From assembly GCA_030830145.1 (NCBI GenBank), contig JAURNO010000469.1, positions 1-5,006 on the forward strand: a stretch of 5,006 nt of DNA. The letters run 5' to 3'. How positions within the stretch are numbered: the stretch's first letter is position 1; each line of letters starts with the position of its first letter. Position numbers and translations under genes: made by a program. Shown in pieces: positions 1 through 5,006 of this stretch. The notes below the pieces were generated by a model, which saw only the letters and a program-made list of their open reading frames with translations, had not been told where the DNA came from and did no database searches. The DNA comes from Verrucomicrobiota bacterium. GTDB taxonomy: Bacteria > Verrucomicrobiota > Verrucomicrobiia > Opitutales > Seribacteraceae.

Positions 1-299
1 AGAAACCACGGGATATTTCTTCCCTCGATTTGGTTTTCGATCCTGCTTCCGAATTTATTGTGCCAGCTCGTCCTATCCAATTTTCCGTTACTTTGGTAAC
101 TTCAATCGTTCGTCACTACAAGATCTTTTTCATGGATGAAGTCGGTCATTGGAAAGAATTACTCGAAGTATCGGACAACAACCTTCCTTTTCGGACGCAT
201 GAGTTTCCCACGATTTCAACGAAAGCCTTGGAGATCGAAATCATTTCGACGCATGGGCTAGACCGCGCTCAAATTTACCAGGTTCGAGCTTACCCGTGA
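1..299 (+). CDS. C-terminal fragment of a probable FAD-dependent oxidoreductase (discoidin-like tail)
   Basis: The reading frame is open from the left edge (first full codon at 3) and stops with TGA at 297-299, so 98 residues of a longer protein are visible. A TTG at 30 lies in frame but is probably internal, because the frame continues upstream and no ribosome-binding site precedes it. The fragment reads as a beta-rich jelly-roll tail. It has a VTLVTSIVRHYKIFF strand region, a central GHWKELLEVSDNN, then RTHEF, and ends in STHGLDRAQIYQVRAYP. The order 'hydrated Trp, Asn, Arg-x-His, Thr-x-Gly, Ala-x-Ile-x-x-Val-Arg-x-Tyr' is what I know from the C-terminal F5/8-type C-like domain of large FAD-dependent oxidoreductases (FAD_oxidored type) in Planctomycetes and Verrucomicrobia. 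The catalytic part is outside the window, so the enzyme assignment is an inference. The tail alone could belong to another secreted enzyme with a discoidin-like module. Confidence 0.6.
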   Translation, partial: KPRDISSLDLVFDPASEFIVPARPIQFSVTLVTSIVRHYKIFFMDEVGHWKELLEVSDNNLPFRTHEFPTISTKALEIEIISTHGLDRAQIYQVRAYP

Positions 300-372
300 T
301 CCGCTCACCGGAATATTCGGTTTGCATTCCCTTTCAATCGAACCCATGTTATTGAAAAACTAGAATCAGCCT

Positions 373-1773
373 ATGAACGCAATAATTACGATTTTCGCAA
401 CAATCCTGCGTATTACGACCTTATTCATGTTGTGTGGTCTTGCAGTTTGGATTGCATGGACAAACAAGACTAAAACCGAGCAAACCAACGCTTTTTTGGA
501 TGAGCAAGTTTCCAACGGATATGAAATACTTCAGTCTTCCAAGGAGAAACAATGGGCTGACATAGCCTCCAAGAAGACCTTGTTCAAGGAAGTTTTTTTG
601 GATAACCAACCCGTTGGTCTTAATGACGAAAATCCTCTCGAGAACGCCCTCAATGATTTGAAAGCATCCGAGAACGTAATCCTTAGGGGGAAGGATTATC
701 GCGACAAACTTGATGTTCTTGCCATGGAGTTTGGTCCTCCGAAACTCAGTGGCGATAATTCTCCCATCAGTTTGTTTCTTTGGAACTCAGAAGAAAAAGC
801 ATGGAAACCGAACCCCAATGCGAAACCGGAGGGCATTGCTTCTCTCAAAAATCCGTTTTCCGACTTAAGCCAGTTCCCCAAGCATGATGTGAAGAAAGAA
901 GATGGTAGTGTCATCCCTGGAGTTTCTCGCGAGAATAGATTACGCACGGTCATGGGCATGCTTTATAAAAATCGCAACGATTTGTACGGCGAGATTGCTA
1001 GCCTGCGTGCGAATATATTGGAGCGTGATCAAGCCCTCCGTGAATCTCAAAATCTCTTCAACGACATGAAGAACCAAAAGGAGGAATGGGAGGCCAAATC
1101 GAACGACTTTGAGCTGAAGTTGCAAAATACCGAAGCCGACTTAGCCGAGGAGAAAAAGCTCCGGCAAGACGAGAAGGAAGCTTCCGAGCAACAGATCATG
1201 GTTCTAAACAACAACATTGCCGGTCTCGAACAGCAGAAGATCGAGTCCGAAAAGATGCACACGGCTGAGATCGACGCTCTCAAAGAAGAACACGGTGCCA
1301 AACTCAGTCAGTTGCAGCGTGAAATCAAATTGGCCGATTCGGCTGGTTATCAACGGGGAATTGACGAGATGCTTGCCAAGCAACAAGGTGGAGTCGAGGC
1401 TTTGGCAGGACAAGAAGATAAGCAAGAAAATCCTTTTGGAACCAAACAAGATGGACCTCCGAAAAAACCCGATGTCGTAATGGATGATTCCACTGAATTG
1501 ACCATGATGAACGAGTATGGGATTCCTTCAACCATTGCCCGTATTGACAGCCGTTCGGGGATGTTGATGCTTCCAATAGGAAGTGAGCGAGGCTTGAACC
1601 AAGGAGAGATTTTCACGCTTTGGAAAGGTACCGCCGAGGCCGCTCGAATCAAGGTGCAAAGCACCCAAAAGGGATACTCATTGGCTTACATCTTACCTGA
1701 GTTTGGCCAGCCCAATCGCTTGCGTCCCGGCGACATAATTCAGATCGTACCCGAAAAACAAAACACCCTTTGA
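373..1773 (+). CDS. Membrane-anchored coiled-coil protein of unknown function
   Basis: This is a 466-residue protein that I cannot assign to a named family. Residues 4-29 form one hydrophobic membrane segment followed by NKTK, which suggests an N-terminal anchor. Charge placement leaves the topology somewhat open, but a periplasmic body is likely. Residues 40-200 are a mixed region with helices and a Pro/Asn-rich stretch (LWNSEEKAWKPNPNAKP near 136-152). Residues about 203-320 are a long heptad-like coiled coil rich in Glu, Lys, Gln and Leu, with no prolines. Residues 338-375 are a polar linker. Residues 376-461 form a compact beta-rich C-terminal domain (IARIDSRSGMLMLPIGSERG, then GEIFTLWKG, then LRPGDIIQIVP). 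Its 'G-L-x-x-G-x-x-F' and 'GD-x-I-x-I' pattern resembles the small beta-barrel domains that end many envelope proteins. ATG 373 is the only usable start, because an in-frame TAG lies at 361-363. No Shine-Dalgarno is visible. A small lipoprotein gene follows after 14 bases. A structural or scaffold role in the envelope is inference. Confidence 0.85.
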   Translation: MNAIITIFATILRITTLFMLCGLAVWIAWTNKTKTEQTNAFLDEQVSNGYEILQSSKEKQWADIASKKTLFKEVFLDNQPVGLNDENPLENALNDLKASENVILRGKDYRDKLDVLAMEFGPPKLSGDNSPISLFLWNSEEKAWKPNPNAKPEGIASLKNPFSDLSQFPKHDVKKEDGSVIPGVSRENRLRTVMGMLYKNRNDLYGEIASLRANILERDQALRESQNLFNDMKNQKEEWEAKSNDFELKLQNTEADLAEEKKLRQDEKEASEQQIMVLNNNIAGLEQQKIESEKMHTAEIDALKEEHGAKLSQLQREIKLADSAGYQRGIDEMLAKQQGGVEALAGQEDKQENPFGTKQDGPPKKPDVVMDDSTELTMMNEYGIPSTIARIDSRSGMLMLPIGSERGLNQGEIFTLWKGTAEAARIKVQSTQKGYSLAYILPEFGQPNRLRPGDIIQIVPEKQNTL

Positions 1774-1787
1774 ACTCGATAAATTCA

Positions 1788-1949
1788 ATGACCAAACTTC
1801 TTGCCATATTCTTGCTTTCAAGCCTGACTTTTCTTTTGAGCGGTTGTTTCACTGCCTCCCCGGATGACGACAAAATGCCCCAAACTCGCCCCGCGAATTG
1901 GGAATACAGTCTCCCCGGTGGTTTTGATCGCGGTGGATTCAACCGCTAA
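1788..1949 (+). CDS. Small lipoprotein, 53 residues, unknown function
   Basis: ATG at 1788 opens a 53-residue frame ending in TAA at 1947-1949. Residues 1-20 are a clear lipoprotein signal: Lys at position 3, a hydrophobic core (LLAIFLLSSLTFLL), then the lipobox Leu-Ser-Gly-Cys with Cys20 as the expected lipidation site. The mature part is only 34 residues, FTASPDDDKMPQTRP followed by a Trp/Gly/aromatic-rich tail (NWEYSLPGGF, GGFNR), and is too short for an enzyme. Phe rather than Asp follows the cysteine, so by the E. coli Lol rule it would go to the outer membrane; whether that rule holds in this phylum is uncertain. The gene starts 14 bases after the coiled-coil protein gene and stops just before rsmI, so cotranscription is likely. 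It could be a small structural partner of the coiled-coil protein. No known family is recognised. Its shortness makes automated callers likely to skip it, but signal, lipobox and spacing together support a real gene. Confidence 0.75.
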   Translation: MTKLLAIFLLSSLTFLLSGCFTASPDDDKMPQTRPANWEYSLPGGFDRGGFNR

Positions 1950-1982
1950 GCTCCTTATTTTCTTTTGTCCCCCTCCCCTTCC

Positions 1983-2687
1983 GTGACCGCAGGGGGCGAT
2001 TCAGTCGGTATCCTTTATTTGGTAGCCACCCCGATTGGCAATCTTTCGGATATCTCTTCTAGAGTATGCGATTCATTGGGTAATTGCGACTTGATTGCAT
2101 GCGAAGATACGCGGGTTACGAAAAAACTGCTCGACCACCTTTCTCTGTCCAAACCTTTGGTCTCTTATCGCGAAGAAAACGAGGTAAAAAAGACAAGCGA
2201 ACTGGCCGATCTTATCGAGCAGGGCAAATCCGTATCCCTCGTTTCGGATGCCGGATACCCTGGCATCAGCGATCCTGGGTTCCGACTTGTCAGGGAATGC
2301 AGAGTCCGGGGGATTCAGATCGTGCCGGTACCGGGCCCCAACGCTGCGATTACCGTTTTGGCTGCCTCGGGATTGCCCACTCATCAATTTCTTTTTCTAG
2401 GGTTTCTCCCCAAGAAATCAGCTGGTGCACGAAAAGTTTTCGAGGAATGGAAGGAATTCGGCGGGTCCTTGATTTTGTACGAATCAAAATACCGAATAGA
2501 GAAAACCCTGGCGTTGATCGAAGAGGTGCTCGGAGACGGAAGAATGGTTTGCGTTGCTCGAGAGGTAACCAAACTTCATGAAAGTTTTCTCGTTGGTACC
2601 GTATCCGAAATCATTATCCGCAAGCGTTCTACAAGCTCGAAGGGAGAATTCACTTTGGTCATCGGTCCAGAAGGGTACGCTCTTTGA
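1983..2687 (+). CDS. rsmI: 16S rRNA (cytidine1402-2'-O)-methyltransferase RsmI, short form
   Basis: RsmI uses S-adenosylmethionine to methylate the 2'-oxygen of C1402 in the 16S rRNA decoding centre, together with the base methylase RsmH. The tetrapyrrole-methylase-type fold is clear. Counting from GTG 1983, the family motifs are LYLVATPIGNLSDI at about 11-24, ACEDTR at 39-44, the UPF0011 signature SDAGYPGISDPG at 88-99, PVPGPNAA at 115-122, LGFLPKK near 139-145, LYESKYR at 165-171 and REVTKLHE at 193-200. The protein ends soon after GEFTLVI, at 234 residues, whereas E. coli RsmI has about 286. The small C-terminal helical domain is therefore absent. LYESKYR replaces the usual YESPHR. The start is uncertain: GTG 1983 sits closest to the conserved N-terminus, while TTG 1965 would add six residues; neither has a Shine-Dalgarno and both lie in or after a pyrimidine-rich tract. 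A phosphatase gene follows after 8 bases. Confidence 0.93.
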   Translation: MTAGGDSVGILYLVATPIGNLSDISSRVCDSLGNCDLIACEDTRVTKKLLDHLSLSKPLVSYREENEVKKTSELADLIEQGKSVSLVSDAGYPGISDPGFRLVRECRVRGIQIVPVPGPNAAITVLAASGLPTHQFLFLGFLPKKSAGARKVFEEWKEFGGSLILYESKYRIEKTLALIEEVLGDGRMVCVAREVTKLHESFLVGTVSEIIIRKRSTSSKGEFTLVIGPEGYAL

Positions 2688-2695
2688 TTTAGAAA

Positions 2696-3622
2696 ATGAA
2701 AGTCGCAGTATTTGATCTTGGGTCGAACACCACCAAATTGCTTGTCGCCGATGTCGACGTTTATTCCAGCCCCCGCATTATTGCCGAAGAAAGCCGAGCG
2801 TGCAGGTTAACGGAGGGTGGAGGCGAAAGCATTCGTTTTCCTGAAAAATCAATCGGAAGGATATTGGGAATACTCGCTGAACTTTTGAAGATTGCGCGTA
2901 TGCACAAGGTCGAGGTGATGAAGGCCGTAGCTACGGAGGCTTTTAGGAAATCGGAAAATACCCAGGAGTTGATTGACCTCGTTCAGGAATCGCTCGGCCT
3001 TTCCATTTCGGTTCTTTCGGGATCAGAGGAGGCAGGGGCAATTGCCGCAGGTTTGCTCACCGATCCCATGATCTCCGGGCTGGATGATTTTCATGCCATT
3101 GACATAGGCGGCGGAAGCATGGAGATCATTGCCGTGCACAAGCGCAAAGTCACCGCCCTTGAAAGTTTACCTCTTGGAGCCTCCGTCATCTCCGAACGAT
3201 TCTGTGCCAATGCAAGCAGTAGATGGGCCGATTCCGCATGCCGGGATGCAAAGAATTTCGTTGCTGATCTCTTGCATTCGGTTGCTTCTTCAATGCTGTC
3301 AGTTCCTTGTTCCTCCTTGATTGGTTCGGGTGGAACTTTAGTGTTTTTGCGAGCTATACTTTCGGGGGAAGCTGGTGTGGAAACAAAAGACAAAAGCAGT
3401 ATCGCCTTTTCCGAATCAACAGCTCTTTTTGAAAGGATATCGCAAATGACTTTGGATCAAAGGGTTTCTAGTTATTCATCCCTTCCATCTTCTCGGGCGG
3501 ATATCTTTCCGGGCGGCCTGCTCGTTCTAAACGAGGTTATGAGTTATTTCCAAAAAGCGGACATTCTACATTCCTACCATAACCTTAGGCATGGGATTGC
3601 CATGAAATTGGCAACGGAATGA
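2696..3622 (+). CDS. Ppx/GppA-family phosphatase (exopolyphosphatase or pppGpp phosphohydrolase)
   Basis: Members of this ASKHA-fold family hydrolyse inorganic polyphosphate or convert pppGpp to ppGpp in the cytoplasm. The 308 residues show the family's landmarks: the phosphate-1 loop DLGSNTTKLLVAD at 7-19, AVATEAFRKSEN at 77-88, LSGSEEAGAIAAGL at 107-120 carrying the catalytic-type Glu pair, the second phosphate loop IDIGGGSMEI at 135-144, SLPLGASVISERF at 157-169, IGSGGTL at 209-215, and a terminal RADIFPGGLLVL at 267-278 followed by NLRHGIA. The length matches the short two-domain class. The HD-like C-terminal extension of proteobacterial Ppx and GppA (about 500 residues) is absent, so choosing between the two activities from sequence alone is not safe. 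ATG 2696 is the first possible start, since TAG lies in frame at 2690-2692. The 8-base gap to rsmI implies cotranscription. No Shine-Dalgarno is seen, only an A-rich GAAA just before the ATG. Confidence 0.92.
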   Translation: MKVAVFDLGSNTTKLLVADVDVYSSPRIIAEESRACRLTEGGGESIRFPEKSIGRILGILAELLKIARMHKVEVMKAVATEAFRKSENTQELIDLVQESLGLSISVLSGSEEAGAIAAGLLTDPMISGLDDFHAIDIGGGSMEIIAVHKRKVTALESLPLGASVISERFCANASSRWADSACRDAKNFVADLLHSVASSMLSVPCSSLIGSGGTLVFLRAILSGEAGVETKDKSSIAFSESTALFERISQMTLDQRVSSYSSLPSSRADIFPGGLLVLNEVMSYFQKADILHSYHNLRHGIAMKLATE

Positions 3623-3637
3623 GCAAAGCAACCTAAT

Positions 3638-4555
3638 TCAGACTGATTTTTTCATCTCCTTTTCGAGATGATCCATGATTTCGTCGGAAGAAAGTTTCAT
3701 TTTCATCCAAATCATCTTTCCGTCGCGTTTGATCGAATGCCCCTGCATGAAACGATCCAGTCGTTTGTCTTGAGCTGCCCTCATGTCAATCATGGCCATC
3801 CCTCCACGAATCATGGCTTCCACTTGCTTGGAGGTTTCCTCGGAAGTGGTCTCAACGACGGCGACCACCTGGATAAGCCCTTTGGATTCTCCTATTACCA
3901 TACCTCCGGCTTTTACTTTTTCCAACATGGGCATGACTCTTGAGTCTATTTCAGTGTTCTTGACGGCACCCAAAACATCGGCGAAGACGATGAAACCAGG
4001 ATCCTCGACCGAGTTTGTCAGAATTTCAAGTATGGGATGGCCGTTGTAGGAAGCGGTCTTGCCCTTGCTGAGCATGATCCCCTCGGACACATAGTCGGCA
4101 TCCGGTCCCCCGACGAAGACTCCCTTCTTTAAGGCCGCAAAAGCCATGGAGTGGCGACCGCGGTTCCTTGAGTAGACCGTTTGCTTGCCGATGCGGCTAA
4201 CCTCCAATTCCCCTCTTGATTCAGCGAAATCAATGACCATGTCAGGATCCAAACCACCTTTCATGATAGCGATGCCCTTGTGTTTTTCACCCGTGCCGGA
4301 CATGGTTAGGTAGGAAAATCCTTCCAGGTCTACTCCATACTTATCCTTCATTTGCTCCATTCGGTCCATGGCCTCGGGGATTTTCTCCATCTTGTCTCGC
4401 ATGAAGACGCCCACCTCTGAATTACGCATGGCGTCGAAGTCCATGTGCATGAGCCAGTTTGCGTTGCTTGAGACTTTCGAAAGGTCAAGAGGTTTGCCCG
4501 AAATCGAAACAAGGACGAACCCAAGTCCGAAGAGAGAAAGAAGTGTTTTTTTCAT
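3638..4555 (-). CDS. Exported methionine-rich protein of unknown function
   Basis: This is a 305-residue protein with a signal peptide: MKK, a hydrophobic core through about residue 18, and likely cleavage near SISG-KP at 20. There is no lipobox and no cysteine in the whole protein. The mature part starts with a SSNANWLMHMDFDAMRNSEVG segment (29-48) that resembles the opening of hypothetical exported proteins I associate with Verrucomicrobia and Planctomycetes ('W-x-x-H-x-D-x-D-x-x-x-x-S-x-V-G'). After it comes an alpha/beta region with short strands (YLTMSG, GIAIMKGG, FVGGPDADYV, GFIVFADVLG, GMVIGESKGLIQVVAVVE) and a charged helical end. I count 27 methionines (about 9 per cent), clustered at 36-69, 248-258 and 281-286. 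ATG is the only ATG start, with an in-frame stop seven codons upstream; the leader has an A-rich AAAAAGAC stretch but no true Shine-Dalgarno. It converges on the phosphatase gene and diverges from the PQQ-like gene, so it is probably transcribed alone. No enzymatic motif was recognised. Confidence 0.85.
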   Translation of the reverse strand: MKKTLLSLFGLGFVLVSISGKPLDLSKVSSNANWLMHMDFDAMRNSEVGVFMRDKMEKIPEAMDRMEQMKDKYGVDLEGFSYLTMSGTGEKHKGIAIMKGGLDPDMVIDFAESRGELEVSRIGKQTVYSRNRGRHSMAFAALKKGVFVGGPDADYVSEGIMLSKGKTASYNGHPILEILTNSVEDPGFIVFADVLGAVKNTEIDSRVMPMLEKVKAGGMVIGESKGLIQVVAVVETTSEETSKQVEAMIRGGMAMIDMRAAQDKRLDRFMQGHSIKRDGKMIWMKMKLSSDEIMDHLEKEMKKSV

Positions 4556-4789
4556 AATCTGTCTTTTTGCTTATGATTGAAGTTATACTTTGTTGATTTT
4601 ACCTTTTATACAGCTACTAAATTAGAAAAGTTACATAGGGTAAGTAAAAGTTTAAAAAAATAACATGACGCACTTGTTCGGATGCAATTCCTTTACATGC
4701 TTGATTATTTTCCAACCTTTTACGGGAAAGTAGTTTCTGTCGAGTTTTTTTTCATGTTCCTGACGGTTTGATTGCGCTAAAAATTCTGG
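4556..4789. promoter_or_regulatory. AT-rich divergent intergenic region, probable promoters both ways
   Basis: These 234 bases separate the two divergent start codons and must hold the promoter of the minus-strand gene and probably that of the plus-strand gene. The left half (about 4561-4665) is very AT-rich. On the minus strand two -10-like hexamers are visible: TATAAC (from 4587 down to 4582) and TATAAA (from 4610 down to 4605). The first would place transcription about 20 bases before the ATG, but the matching -35 boxes are poor (three of six at best). On the plus strand I found no convincing promoter. A run of eight T's at 4745-4752 lies about 40 bases before the plus-strand start. The only small frame of note, 22 codons from ATG 4665, has no supporting signal. 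No RNA gene or clear operator was recognised. Confidence 0.4.
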
Positions 4790-5006
4790 ATGAAACTTTT
4801 TGTTCTTCTTTTTTCGCTAAGCCTTGTATCCGTCCCAACGCTTCTTGCTGTAGATGAATTTTGGCCGGGTTGGCTCGGGGAGGACCGAAGTGGTAGGTTG
4901 GAGGATTTTCGCCCCCCTTCGCCATGGCCTGGCGACTTGAAGGTCAAGTGGAGGGTGAAGGTTGGCCCAGGTTATGTATCGCCCGTGGTTGCGGAGGGTA
5001 GGATAT
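4790..5006 (+). CDS. N-terminal fragment of an exported PQQ-like beta-propeller protein
   Basis: ATG 4790 opens a frame that runs off the right edge after 72 codons; an in-frame TAA at 4778-4780 makes this the first ATG. Residues 1-20 form a signal peptide (MKLFVLLFSLSLVSVPTLLA) with likely cleavage after ALA-like LLA, before VDEF. The mature start FWPGWLGEDRSGRLEDF, then PWPGDLKVKWRVKVGPGYVSPVVAEGRI, matches the usual opening of PQQ-binding-like or outer-membrane-BamB-like WD40-type propellers ('W-P-x-W-R-G-P-x-R-x-G ... L-x-x-x-W-x-x-x-V-G-x-G-x-S-S-P-V-V-x-x-G-R-x-Y'). In Verrucomicrobia and Planctomycetes these are exported, often large, and mostly without a proven substrate. Whether PQQ is bound cannot be judged from the fragment. 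Leu-Gly-Glu-Asp replaces the usual Arg-Gly-Pro-Asn, a mild divergence. No Shine-Dalgarno precedes the start. Confidence 0.82.
   Translation, partial: MKLFVLLFSLSLVSVPTLLAVDEFWPGWLGEDRSGRLEDFRPPSPWPGDLKVKWRVKVGPGYVSPVVAEGRI

Noticed and set aside
306..325. Imperfect palindrome around GAATATTC in the gap after the first gene
   Set aside because: The arms are short, there is no loop for a hairpin and no T tract follows, so it supports neither a terminator nor a specific operator.
344..361. Five-codon frame just before the coiled-coil gene, a possible leader peptide
   Set aside because: There are no regulatory codon runs, no attenuator hairpin and no start signal; its stop codon merely bounds the next gene's frame.
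1204..1664. Several antisense and other-frame open frames inside the coiled-coil gene
   Set aside because: They are mirror frames produced by the biased codons of the Glu/Lys/Gln-rich coiled coil; the translations lack coherent domains or start signals.
2325..2338. Palindrome CCGGTACCGG overlapping GGGCCC, a possible operator or restriction-related site
   Set aside because: It falls exactly on codons for the conserved PVPGPN motif of RsmI, so protein constraint explains it.
3651..3672. Hairpin with 7-base arms near the convergent gene ends, a possible terminator
   Set aside because: The T run lies before the hairpin on the plus strand (so an A run follows it on the minus strand), which is the wrong order for intrinsic termination, and the sequence encodes the end of the minus-strand protein.
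4665..4733. 22-codon frame in the intergenic region
   Set aside because: It has no ribosome-binding site, no signal and no recognisable motif; a frame this short is expected by chance.
4719..4752. Weak hairpin followed by eight T's upstream of the PQQ-like gene
   Set aside because: The stem has only about five pairs including a G-U, lies about nine bases from the T run, and no plus-strand gene ends upstream of it.

Overview
The window looks like an ordinary chromosomal segment from a Verrucomicrobiota-type bacterium, possibly marine Opitutae. I infer this from protein style only. The cut-off gene at the left ends in a discoidin-like tail typical of the large FAD-dependent oxidoreductases of Planctomycetes and Verrucomicrobia. 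The cut-off gene at the right begins like the PQQ-type beta-propeller proteins common in the same phyla. The exported proteins between them match no classical proteobacterial family that I recognise. Base composition is moderate, and none of the visible start codons has a clear Shine-Dalgarno sequence.

Layout: (1) positions 1-299 hold the 3' end of a plus-strand gene, probably a secreted or periplasmic FAD-dependent oxidoreductase. (2) Positions 373-3622 hold four closely spaced plus-strand genes, with gaps of about 14, 33 and 8 bases, that probably form one transcription unit. They are a 466-residue membrane-anchored coiled-coil protein, a 53-residue lipoprotein that is easy to miss, the 16S rRNA 2'-O-methyltransferase RsmI in a short form, and a short Ppx/GppA-family phosphatase. 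(3) On the minus strand, converging on the phosphatase gene with only 15 bases between them, is a 305-residue exported protein that is strikingly rich in methionine and has no cysteine. (4) A 234-base AT-rich divergent intergenic region follows. (5) At 4790 an exported PQQ-like propeller protein begins and runs off the window.

Functionally, the first two genes of the unit concern the cell envelope: an inner-membrane coiled-coil protein followed by a small, probably outer-membrane, lipoprotein. The next two are housekeeping: ribosome decoding-centre methylation, and polyphosphate or (p)ppGpp metabolism. I see no mobile element, CRISPR array, RNA gene or defence system. The most interesting items are modest: the overlooked lipoprotein paired with the coiled-coil protein, the methionine-rich exported protein, and the uniform lack of Shine-Dalgarno sites.
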